NCBI GenBank assembly: GCA_937965785.1
Contig: CALCKT010000030.1
Coordinates: 1-56,645, forward strand
Origin: an uncultured Propionibacteriaceae bacterium
GTDB lineage: Bacteria; Actinomycetota; Actinomycetes; Propionibacteriales; Propionibacteriaceae
Length of the DNA stretch: 56,645 nucleotides
Direction: 5' to 3'
In this document: positions 32,898-40,411 of the stretch, one piece after another
Layout of the letters: the number at the start of each line of letters is the position of its first letter
How positions within the stretch are numbered: the stretch's first letter is position 1
Translations under genes and position numbers: made by a program
Notes under the pieces: model-generated
What the model was told of the DNA's origin: nothing
Database searches by the model: none
The model's input: only the letters and a program-made list of their open reading frames with translations

Positions 32898-34301
32898 ATG
32901 TCTCGTCTGTTCTTCCGTCGAGGGCTCGCCGTGGCCCTCGTCGCCGGCCTGGGATTCGCTTTCCAGACCACGGGTGCCCACGCCGCCACCGTCGATGTCG
33001 AGGTGGACGCCGTGACCTATCGCGTCGATCCGGACGCGCTCGGGCAAGGGGCGACGCTGGTCGGTTTCAACCGGGCCAGGATAGCCCGCAACCTCACCAT
33101 CCCCGCCACCGTCAGCCACGGCGGCACCACCTACCCGGTAAAGCGCATCGGTGAGGAAGGGTTGCGTTCGGCCCGTCTGAAGGCCGTCACGTTACCCGAA
33201 GGGCTTGAGGAAATCGGGAAGGCCGCCTTCTACGGAAACTCCATTGACGATCTGGTGATCCCGGATTCGGTGACCGGTATCGGCGAACAGGCGTTCATGA
33301 ACAATCACATGAAAACCGTTGTGCTGCCGAAGAAACTCACCGAGATCAAGGCTTCCACGTTCGTCAACAACAACCTCACCTCGGTCGACCTCCCGGCCGG
33401 GCTCACGACCATCGGGCCGGCGGCCTTCGCGTCGTGCCGCCTGACCTCGCTGGTGCTGCCCGAATCGGTCACCTCCGTCGGCGCTTCCGCGTTCGAGGCG
33501 AACGCCCTGACCGGTGTCACCATCCCCAAGGGGTTGACGTCGCTGGCCGCCGGGGTGTTCTCCAACAACAAACTCACATCCGTGGAGATCCCGGAGACCG
33601 TGACATCCCTGGGCAAGGAGGCGTTCGCGGGCAACAAGCTCACCTCGCTGAGGCTGCCGAAATCCATCACCACCATTCCGGAACGGGCCTTCCACAGCAA
33701 CGAACTGGCGTCGGTGACCCTGCCGGAGGAACTCACCGAGATCCAGGAAGCCGCCTTCGAGTACAACAACCTCGTCTCGCTGACCATCCCGGCCAAGGTC
33801 ACCACCATCGCGAAACGCGCCTTCGGCAGCAACGCCCTGACCTCGGTGAGGATGGAGGGTCCCGCGCCCACCATCCACGCGCCCGGCCGCTGGAGCCCCA
33901 ACACCGGTTCCTTCGGTGATCCGCGCGACCTGAAGGTCAGCCACTACTGCCACCTCGCCGACGGCTACACCAGACCCACTTGGAGCGGATACACCCTCGC
34001 CGACGGGTGCATCGTCGTCACGGCCAAGGGCGACGGCGCGACGGAGCCCGCCAAACCGTCCTTCGACCTGAACGCCGACGATGACGGCGACGGTTTCAGC
34101 AACGCCGAGGAAGTGAAGGCGGGAACCGACCCGTTCGACCCGGCAAGCCACCCGACCCGGCCCACCCCGTCGCCGAGCACCGCTGAGAGCGCCTCGGTAC
34201 CCGGGACGAAACCGGCCGACCCGGCCCCGACCGGCGTCACCAACCAAGTCATCAACCCGGTCCGCCCGGGTCTGCCGAGAACCGGCGCCACCAATATCTG
34301 A
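32898..34301 (+). CDS. Secreted BspA-type leucine-rich-repeat protein with truncated LPXTG signal
   Basis: 467 residues from the ATG at 32898, with AGGAAAGG upstream. A signal peptide covers residues 1-30 (ends GAHAATV). About ten LRR_5 repeats of 23 residues follow, each with a pattern such as LTSVEIPETVTSLGKEAFAG. Then come a Cys pair (YCHLADGY, LADGCIV), a DLNADDDGDGFSNAEEV thrombospondin-3/EF-hand-like calcium motif and a Pro/Ser/Thr stretch. It ends LPRTGATNI and stops, so the sortase motif is present but the hydrophobic segment and basic tail are missing. BspA-like proteins typically mediate adhesion. Confidence 0.87.
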   Translation: MSRLFFRRGLAVALVAGLGFAFQTTGAHAATVDVEVDAVTYRVDPDALGQGATLVGFNRARIARNLTIPATVSHGGTTYPVKRIGEEGLRSARLKAVTLPEGLEEIGKAAFYGNSIDDLVIPDSVTGIGEQAFMNNHMKTVVLPKKLTEIKASTFVNNNLTSVDLPAGLTTIGPAAFASCRLTSLVLPESVTSVGASAFEANALTGVTIPKGLTSLAAGVFSNNKLTSVEIPETVTSLGKEAFAGNKLTSLRLPKSITTIPERAFHSNELASVTLPEELTEIQEAAFEYNNLVSLTIPAKVTTIAKRAFGSNALTSVRMEGPAPTIHAPGRWSPNTGSFGDPRDLKVSHYCHLADGYTRPTWSGYTLADGCIVVTAKGDGATEPAKPSFDLNADDDGDGFSNAEEVKAGTDPFDPASHPTRPTPSPSTAESASVPGTKPADPAPTGVTNQVINPVRPGLPRTGATNI

Positions 34302-34405
34302 ACTGAGGCGACCCGGACGAGCACATCCAGAGGTAACCCGCCGGTCCCTTCACCGGTGGGATCCGCGAAACTGTGCTCGGTTCCGGAACAGCAGAAAGCA
34401 AGGAC

Positions 34406-34531
34406 ATGAACAGGAAACAAGAAATCCCTCAGGGGGAGCGGGATGAGGACGTCAGGAATTTCCTGTTCCTGCATCACGATGTCGAAGGACCGTGCCGCGA
34501 CTTCCGGAAACACGTGAGGAGTGGATCATGA
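34406..34531 (+). CDS. Small ORF coupled to the Imm53 gene
   Basis: A 41-codon frame beginning ATGAACAGG with AAGGAC just upstream. Its TGA overlaps the ATG of the Imm53 gene (ATGA), and that gene's ribosome-binding site lies inside it. The peptide is charged (ends RDFRKHVRSGS) and has no recognisable domain. It could be a coupling leader peptide or the remnant of a toxin C-terminus. Confidence is limited by its size. Confidence 0.4.
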   Translation: MNRKQEIPQGERDEDVRNFLFLHHDVEGPCRDFRKHVRSGS

Positions 34532-34842
34532 GCGCCCTGGAATGCCTTCAGGACTGGTACCTGGCGCAGTGCGACGGGACGTGGGAACACGACCACGGAA
34601 TCAGGGTGGAAACCCTCGACAATCCGGGATGGATGGTCGAGGTGGATCTGACGGGAACCGACCTGGAGAACGCCCCGTTCGAGGAATTCGTCGTGGAGCG
34701 CCTCGACGAGGACTGGGTTCACGCCCGCGTAGTGGAAACCGCCGACCCGGTGCGTCGTCGTTTCGAGGCGTTCTGCGGGCCCAGGAGCCTGACCGAGGCC
34801 CTGGAGATCTTCCTCGCATGGGCGGAGTCCCCGGAGGGATGA
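34528..34842 (+). CDS. Imm53-family immunity protein
   Basis: 104 residues from the ATG at 34528, preceded by GAGGAG. The N-terminal half LECLQDWYLAQCDGTWEHDH and TLDNPGWMVEVDLTGT are hallmark segments of immunity protein 53. The C-terminal half (RRFEAFCGPRSLTEALEIFL) fits the same family. Imm53 proteins neutralise toxin domains of polymorphic secreted toxins, but no toxin gene is adjacent, so this looks like an orphan immunity gene. It overlaps a small ORF upstream and a membrane-protein gene downstream, giving a three-gene coupled operon. Confidence 0.85.
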   Translation: MSALECLQDWYLAQCDGTWEHDHGIRVETLDNPGWMVEVDLTGTDLENAPFEEFVVERLDEDWVHARVVETADPVRRRFEAFCGPRSLTEALEIFLAWAESPEG

Positions 34843-35798
34843 TGAGCAGAACGCTACGTCGCCGCGACGCCCGGGGACTGGTGTGGATCTTGGTCGGCTG
34901 TGCAGTGGCGTGGCAGTTGTGGCGTTGGGTTCCCATGGTGCCGGAGCTCGTCCCGTGGTGGGACGCCGAGCCGGGGGAGCCCACTGGCCGGGATGCCGTG
35001 AACGGATGGGATCCGCGGGTGCTGTTCACCCCGCAGGCGCTGCTGCCGCTGGTTTTCTATGCGTTCGGGCTGGTGGTCACGCTGCTGCTGGTGCGACGTT
35101 TCCAGCACCGCCCGGGGTTCCGGTGGGCGACGGCGGGGTCGCTGCAGGTGCTGGCCCTGCTGGCGGGGTTCGCAACCAGCGGATGGCAGATGATGCTGGG
35201 GCTCGTGAACGTCACGGACAGCAACTGGTTCGGCGATCCGAACCAGTTCGGCCCGGACTGGGTGACGGCACCGCTGCTGAGCTGCCTGCTGACCGGCGGC
35301 TACGGGCGGTGGCTCGCCACCTCCCGGCGAAGGCGCAGGAGGGGGCTCACCGACCTGCAGATCTGGGCGGTGGTGCTGGTGCCTGCGGGGCTGGTGGTCG
35401 CGGCCGTGCTCTGCGCGGTGCCCTTCTCTGGCGGCATGACCCTGGCGCAGGTGATCCCCATGCTCGGGCTCTACTGCGTCGGCATGTGGCTCTTCCTGCA
35501 CCTCATCCGCGGCCTGCCGGGGCTGCGCACCGGGAAACTGATGCTGATCAACTGCCTGATGCCGGCCCTGGCGGTGGTGCAACCCGCCCTCGCCCTGCTG
35601 CTGGGGAATGTGCCCGGCCTCGGCTGGTTTGCCAGGCTGCCCCTCTCGGTGTTCGGTGATGTCGCCCAGCTGCTGTCCGGGGTTGGTGTCAAGCTGAACC
35701 TGGGACACTACGGGTTGCTTCCCATCGCGGAGTCGCTGATGGTGCTCCTGATCTACCTGAACCGGTTGAGGGGCTCCGCTGCCGCCGTCAGGAGATGA
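34842..35798 (+). CDS. Polytopic membrane protein of unknown function
   Basis: About 318 residues from the ATG at 34842, or from the ATG one codon earlier. Seven or eight hydrophobic segments are spread across the length, with an Arg-rich cytoplasmic loop (SRRRRRRGLTDLQ) in the middle. No family was recognised. It is translationally coupled to the Imm53 gene and may be related to export, sensing or immunity. It is followed 55 bases later by the second copy of the 59-bp hairpin repeat. Confidence 0.65.
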   Translation: MSRTLRRRDARGLVWILVGCAVAWQLWRWVPMVPELVPWWDAEPGEPTGRDAVNGWDPRVLFTPQALLPLVFYAFGLVVTLLLVRRFQHRPGFRWATAGSLQVLALLAGFATSGWQMMLGLVNVTDSNWFGDPNQFGPDWVTAPLLSCLLTGGYGRWLATSRRRRRRGLTDLQIWAVVLVPAGLVVAAVLCAVPFSGGMTLAQVIPMLGLYCVGMWLFLHLIRGLPGLRTGKLMLINCLMPALAVVQPALALLLGNVPGLGWFARLPLSVFGDVAQLLSGVGVKLNLGHYGLLPIAESLMVLLIYLNRLRGSAAAVRR

Positions 35799-35852
35799 CT
35801 GCAGCGGAACCCGGTCACCGTGTGCCACTGATACTTCCGAGAAACCCGGTTG

Positions 35853-35911
35853 TGCAGCACTCAACACGGAAAACGCTCCGTTTCGCCCTGAAATCGGGGT
35901 TGAGTGCCGCG
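35853..35911. repeat. 59-bp hairpin repeat, copy 2
   Basis: Arms GCAGCACTCAAC (35854-35865) and GTTGAGTGCCGC (35899-35910) have one mismatch. The interior contains AAAACG and CGTTTC, as in copy 1 at 30434-30492, and the trailing TAACCGGGGA also matches. It lies between the membrane-protein gene and the antitoxin gene. Confidence 0.8.
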
Positions 35912-35968
35912 TAACCGGGGAACCCACAGGGACAGACCCCATGGGATGCGCATTGGCACCACCGGTTC

Positions 35969-36202
35969 ATGGCCAAACAGATCGCCGTTCGGCTTCCGGA
36001 GAGCATGGTCGACTTCTTGGGCCGTGCCGTCTCCGAAGACATTGCGCCCAGCAGAGCAGCGTTGGTCAGTACCGCCTTGGAGCGGGAGAGGCGACGGCTG
36101 GCCGGGGAGCGGGATGCGCAGATCCTTCGTTCACTGGAAACCGCGGATGACCTGGACGATCTGGTTTCTTGGACCTTTGGCAATGTGAGTGTCGAGAACT
36201 GA
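35969..36202 (+). CDS. Ribbon-helix-helix antitoxin (MazE-like)
   Basis: 77 residues. The N-terminal AKQIAVRLPESMVDFLGRAV is a ribbon-helix-helix DNA-binding segment and the acidic C-terminus (SLETADDLDDLVSWTF) is a typical toxin-binding tail. It ends three bases before the MazF-like toxin gene, the usual antitoxin-first order. It is expected to bind its own promoter. No clear ribosome-binding site was seen. Confidence 0.82.
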   Translation: MAKQIAVRLPESMVDFLGRAVSEDIAPSRAALVSTALERERRRLAGERDAQILRSLETADDLDDLVSWTFGNVSVEN

Positions 36203-36205
36203 GTC

Positions 36206-36520
36206 ATGCGTGAGATCTGCCTGGCGCGACTGGACAAGACGCGTCTCGTCCTGGTCCTCACGTGCGAGGTCGCACGCGCAGCCATGACGAAGGTCACGGT
36301 TGCGCCGCTCACCAGCGCGGTGAAGGGACTGTCCAGTGAGGTTCCGCTGGGTCCCCGGAACGGGCTGGACCACGACTGTGTGGCATCGATCGACAACGTG
36401 ATCACCAATCCGGCGAGTGCTCTGGGGTGTCCCGTGGGTTTCCTGACGCCGGATCAGGAGAAGCAACTGGCTCGCGCGATTGTCGTCGCGTTCGACCTCG
36501 ATGTCCCGCTCGAGAGCTGA
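36206..36520 (+). CDS. MazF/PemK-family endoribonuclease toxin
   Basis: 104 residues. RLVLVLTCEVARAAMTKVTV, APLTSAVKGLSSEVPLG and GLDHDCVASIDNVITNP are the conserved strands of the MazF/PemK mRNA-interferase fold. The N-terminus is short (MREICLARLDKTRLV) and lacks the usual G-D-I/V-W loop of many MazF proteins, so activity may be reduced or the start is further upstream. It pairs with the RHH antitoxin gene three bases before it. Confidence 0.82.
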   Translation: MREICLARLDKTRLVLVLTCEVARAAMTKVTVAPLTSAVKGLSSEVPLGPRNGLDHDCVASIDNVITNPASALGCPVGFLTPDQEKQLARAIVVAFDLDVPLES

Positions 36521-36560
36521 AGCCTTCCGACCGGGAATCGGTGAGGCAAAGTGGAACTGC

Positions 36561-36600
36561 AAAGTGTAAGTTCTGCACCCAGAGTTACACTTTAAGTGTG
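36561..36600 (+). promoter_or_regulatory. Operator/promoter of the AlbA-type regulator gene
   Basis: AAAGTGTAA (36561-36569) and TTACACTTT (36585-36593) are a perfect 9-bp inverted repeat, followed directly by a third half-site AAGTGTG. The right arm contains TACACT, a fair -10 hexamer, seven bases before the GTG start at 36598. This arrangement suggests leaderless transcription under self-repression (inferred). Confidence 0.5.
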
Positions 36601-38073
36601 ACTTGGGACGATGCGACTCTGGAAGCGGTGGTCCGGGAACTGCGGGAACGCAGGGGGGACTCCACCGGAATCGAGGTGAAATCGGCTGCGGGTGGGGCGC
36701 CGTCGCTGGGGGACACCCTCTGCGCGTTCTCGAACCTGCCCGACGGCGGCACGATCATTCTCGGCCTGGATGAGGCGAGGGGTTTCATTCCGGTGGGGCT
36801 GGGGGACATCGCTGGACTGGAAGGGGCGGTGGCCTCCATGGCCCGTACCTCCGTCACCCCGCCGGCCAGATGTGAGTTCCAGACCCTCACCTTCGAGGGC
36901 TACCCCGTGCTGGTGACGCACGTCGAGGGCCTGCCCCTGGCGCAGCGTCCCGCACGGCACGGTGGGATCGCCTACCTGAGACAATCCGATGGCGACTACG
37001 CAATGAGTGAGCAGGAGATCGCCCAGATCGAATTGCTGAAAACCCAGGCTCTCCACCCCACGAACCCGGACCGGACCCCGATCCCTGAAAGTTCTGCGAC
37101 GGAACTCGACCCGGACCTGCTGACGAGGTTCCTGTCCGCGGTGCGGGCCGGGTCACGCCGCTACGCCACCCTCCCGGACGAGAAGATCCTCCACTACGTC
37201 GGTGTAACCACGCGCTCCGGGAAGCTGACCCTGGCCGGGTTGTATGCCTTGGGAAACGTGCCGCAGTCCTGGTCACCGAGCCTGGGAGTCACCGCCGCCG
37301 TGCAGCTCGCGGACCGGGGCGGTGGGTCACGGACCCGGGACCTGGTCCACTTCGTCGGTCCGATCCCCGACCTACTCGCCGACACCATGGAATGGGTGGA
37401 ACGAAACACCCGTTCCACCATGGGATACGACGAACGAGGTCACGGCGTCGACCAGCCCGAACTGCCGATGCGCGCGGTCAGGGAGATAATCGCCAATGCC
37501 CTCGTTCATCGGAACCTGGACCCCATAACGGGTTCCAAGCGCGTCGAGATCCGTTTGATGACCGACCGGCTCGTGGTGACGAACCCGGGAGGTCTGTGGG
37601 GAGTCTCCGAGGGACAGCTTGGCCGGCCGGGCGCCAAGAGCGCGGTCAACCCGACGCTCTACGAGGTGTGCAAGAACGCCCGGCTGTATGACGGCAGCAG
37701 GGTGATCGAGGGTGAGGGTGGAGGAATCCGGGAGGCCATCGAGGTGCTCGCCGAGGCCGGGTTGCCTGCCCCGCGTTTCATCGACAGAGGTATATCCTTC
37801 ACCGTTGTCATTCACCGTGACCTGCCCCGGCGACCGGGCCACGGTCCGGCGATGGCAACTGCGGAGGGCGGGAAAGAGGGAATCACCCGTCACGGTTCAG
37901 CAGTGCTCGCGGCCCTAACACAGCCCAGGACGATGACCGAGTTGAAGCGGGAGACCGGTTTGACCGAAGGGCAGCTCCGGTTCGCGTTGCGTCGTCTGCA
38001 AGGGTCGGGCCAGGTCGCGATGAGAGGGGCGCGGGGAATCCAGGCGACCCGCTACGAGCGCGCGACGAACTGA
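36598..38073 (+). CDS. AlbA_2/Schlafen-type ATP-binding transcriptional regulator
   Basis: About 491 residues from the GTG at 36598. The N-terminal AlbA_2 (Schlafen-like) domain contains GIEVKSAAGGAPSLGDTLCA, FSNLPDGGTIILGLDE and later RPARHGGIAYLRQSDGDY. A GHKL-type HATPase_c_4 region follows (MRAVREIIANALVHRNLDP). The C-terminal 70 residues form a winged helix (SAVLAALTQPRTMTELKRET, then GLTEGQLRFALRRLQGSGQV). Such proteins are putative regulators, often in accessory or defence-linked loci. It lies 77 bases after the toxin gene but has its own palindromic promoter. It converges on mutB across a strong hairpin. Confidence 0.82.
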   Translation: MTWDDATLEAVVRELRERRGDSTGIEVKSAAGGAPSLGDTLCAFSNLPDGGTIILGLDEARGFIPVGLGDIAGLEGAVASMARTSVTPPARCEFQTLTFEGYPVLVTHVEGLPLAQRPARHGGIAYLRQSDGDYAMSEQEIAQIELLKTQALHPTNPDRTPIPESSATELDPDLLTRFLSAVRAGSRRYATLPDEKILHYVGVTTRSGKLTLAGLYALGNVPQSWSPSLGVTAAVQLADRGGGSRTRDLVHFVGPIPDLLADTMEWVERNTRSTMGYDERGHGVDQPELPMRAVREIIANALVHRNLDPITGSKRVEIRLMTDRLVVTNPGGLWGVSEGQLGRPGAKSAVNPTLYEVCKNARLYDGSRVIEGEGGGIREAIEVLAEAGLPAPRFIDRGISFTVVIHRDLPRRPGHGPAMATAEGGKEGITRHGSAVLAALTQPRTMTELKRETGLTEGQLRFALRRLQGSGQVAMRGARGIQATRYERATN

Positions 38074-38167
38074 AGAACTGCACCGCGCATCCGCGACCTA
38101 CACCCCCGGATCGGGTGAGGTGGTTGTTCCTGCGCAGTCGGGGCCGGGGAAACGATGCGGTGAACAC

Positions 38168-38208
38168 ACCAAGCGGCCCGCCCCTTTCTCCGGGGCGGGC
38201 CGCTTGGT
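38168..38208. terminator. Bidirectional terminator hairpin
   Basis: A perfect 17-bp stem (ACCAAGCGGCCCGCCCC at 38168-38184 with its complement at 38192-38208) and a seven-base loop. It lies between the convergent regulator gene and mutB, eight bases from the mutB stop. Confidence 0.85.
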
Positions 38209-38215
38209 CACGGGG

Positions 38216-40408
38216 TCACTTGGCAGCGTGGAGACGCTTGTTCAGAACCTCGAGGAGGTCGATCGCGGCCTCCGGGATGTTGGTGCCCGGCGGGTAGATC
38301 GCGTCCGCGCCGTTCTCGCGGAGCTCCTGGAAGTCCTGGCTCGGGATCACACCGCCGACCACGACCATGATGTCCTGCCGGCCCAGCTTGTCCAGCTCCT
38401 TGCGCAGCTCGGGCACCAGGGTGAGGTGACCGGCCGCCAGGGAGGAGGCGCCCACGACGTGCACGTCGGACTCGACGGCCTGCCGTGCGGCCTCCTCGGG
38501 GGTCTGGAACAGGGGGCCGACATCGACGTCCATGCCGAGATCGGCGTAGGCCGTGGCGATGACCTTCTGGCCGCGGTCGTGACCGTCCTGGCCCATCTTC
38601 GCGATCAGGATACGGGGACGACGTCCCTCCTCCTGCTCGAACTCCTCGACGAGCTTGCGGGCCTTCGCCACCGCCTTGGACGAACCGGATTCCTTGTTGT
38701 ACACACCGGAAATGGTACGGATCTGCGCGGTGTAGCGCCCGTAGACCTTCTCCAGCGCGTCGGAGATCTCGCCGACGGAGGCCTTCGCGCGGGCCGCGTC
38801 GATCGCGACCTTCAGCAGGTTGCGGTCCGGGTCCGTCGGATCCGGGTTCCCTGCCGCCCAGGTGACGCGCTCCAGCATCTGCTGGGTGACCTCCTCGTCA
38901 CGTTCGGCGCGCAGCCGCTCCAGCTTCGCGATCTGCTGCTCACGGACCGCGCGGTTGTCGACCTTCAGCACCTCCAGCTCGTCCTCGTGGTCGAGGGTGA
39001 ACTTGTTGACGCCGATCACGGGCTGGCGGCCCGAGTCGATGCGGGCCTGGGTGCGGGCCGCGGCCTCCTCGATGCGCATCTTCGGGATGCCCTGCTCGAT
39101 GGCCTTGGCCATGCCGCCGGCCTGCTCGACCTCCTGGATGCGTTCCCAGCCCTTGCGGGCCAGCTGGTCGGTGAGCTTCTCCACGTACGCCGAACCGGCC
39201 CACGGGTCCACCGTCTGGCAGGTCTTCGATTCCTGCTGGATGAACAGCTGGGTGTTGCGGGCGATGCGGGCGGAGAAGTCCGTCGGCAACGCGATGGCCT
39301 CGTCGAGGGCGTTGGTGTGCAGCGACTGCGTGTGTCCCTGCGTGGCGCCCATGGCCTCGATGCAGGTGCGCACCACGTTGTTGTAGACGTCCTGCGCGGT
39401 CAGCGACCAGCCGGAGGTCTGCGAGTGCGTGCGCAGGCTCATCGACTTCGGGTTCTTCGGGTTGAAGCCGCGCACCAGACGCGCCCACAGCATGCGGGCG
39501 GCGCGCATCTTCGCGACCTCCATGAAGAAGTTCATGCCGATCGCCCAGAAGAACGACAGCCGCGGCGCGAAGGCGTCGACCGTCAGGCCCACCGACTCAC
39601 CGGCGCGGATGTACTCCACACCGTCGGCCAGGGTGTAGGCCATCTCGATGTCGGCGGTCGCGCCGGCCTCCTGCATGTGGTAGCCGGAGATGGAGATGGA
39701 GTTGAACCGCGGCATGTTCGCGCTGGTGAAGGCGAAGATGTCGGCGATGATCTTCATCGACGGCTGCGGCGGGTAGATGTAGGTGTTGCGGACCATGAAC
39801 TCCTTCAGAATGTCGTTCTGAATGGTTCCGGCCAGCTGCTCGGGTTTGACACCCTGCTCCTCGGCGGCGACGACGTAGAGCGCCAGCACCGGGAGCACCG
39901 CGCCGTTCATGGTCATCGACACCGACATCTGGTCCAGCGGGATGCCATCGAACAGCTGCCGCATGTCCAGGATGGAGTCGACGGCCACGCCGGCCATGCC
40001 GACGTCACCGGCCACGCGCGGGTGGTCGGAGTCGTAGCCGCGGTGGGTGGCCAGGTCGAAGGCGATCGACAGGCCCTTCTGGCCGGCCGCGAGGTTGCGG
40101 CGGTAGAAGGCGTTCGACTCCTCGGCGGTGGAGAACCCGGCGTACTGGCGGATCGTCCACGGCTGGTTCACATACATCGTCGCGTAGGGGCCGCGCAGGT
40201 AGGGCGCGATGCCGGGGCGGGTGGTGAGGAAGTCCAGGCCATCCAGGTCACCGCTGCCGAACAGCGGCGGCACCAGGATGTGCTCCGGGGTCTGCCAGCC
40301 GGCGGAGTGACCGACCTGGTGGAAGTGGTCGTCGAACTGCTTCTTGGCGTCGGTGGGGATGCCGTCGCCGTTCAGGTCGACCGAGCCGAAACGGGGAATC
40401 GTGGTCAT
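38216..40408 (-). CDS. mutB: Methylmalonyl-CoA mutase, large (catalytic) subunit
   Basis: 730 residues. A TIM-barrel substrate domain (TVDPWAGSAYVEKLTDQL, SISGYHMQEAGATADIEM, RIARNTQLFIQQESKTCQTV) is followed by a B12-binding domain with the D-x-H-x-x-G signature in MGQDGHDRGQKVIATAYADL near residue 605, then GASSLAAGHLTLVPELRKEL. It interconverts succinyl-CoA and methylmalonyl-CoA using adenosylcobalamin, the key step of propionate fermentation. It starts three bases after the mutA stop. It depends on B12 made by the corrin genes at 18.8-26 kb. Confidence 0.98.
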   Translation of the reverse strand: MTTIPRFGSVDLNGDGIPTDAKKQFDDHFHQVGHSAGWQTPEHILVPPLFGSGDLDGLDFLTTRPGIAPYLRGPYATMYVNQPWTIRQYAGFSTAEESNAFYRRNLAAGQKGLSIAFDLATHRGYDSDHPRVAGDVGMAGVAVDSILDMRQLFDGIPLDQMSVSMTMNGAVLPVLALYVVAAEEQGVKPEQLAGTIQNDILKEFMVRNTYIYPPQPSMKIIADIFAFTSANMPRFNSISISGYHMQEAGATADIEMAYTLADGVEYIRAGESVGLTVDAFAPRLSFFWAIGMNFFMEVAKMRAARMLWARLVRGFNPKNPKSMSLRTHSQTSGWSLTAQDVYNNVVRTCIEAMGATQGHTQSLHTNALDEAIALPTDFSARIARNTQLFIQQESKTCQTVDPWAGSAYVEKLTDQLARKGWERIQEVEQAGGMAKAIEQGIPKMRIEEAAARTQARIDSGRQPVIGVNKFTLDHEDELEVLKVDNRAVREQQIAKLERLRAERDEEVTQQMLERVTWAAGNPDPTDPDRNLLKVAIDAARAKASVGEISDALEKVYGRYTAQIRTISGVYNKESGSSKAVAKARKLVEEFEQEEGRRPRILIAKMGQDGHDRGQKVIATAYADLGMDVDVGPLFQTPEEAARQAVESDVHVVGASSLAAGHLTLVPELRKELDKLGRQDIMVVVGGVIPSQDFQELRENGADAIYPPGTNIPEAAIDLLEVLNKRLHAAK

Positions 40409-40411
40409 TGC

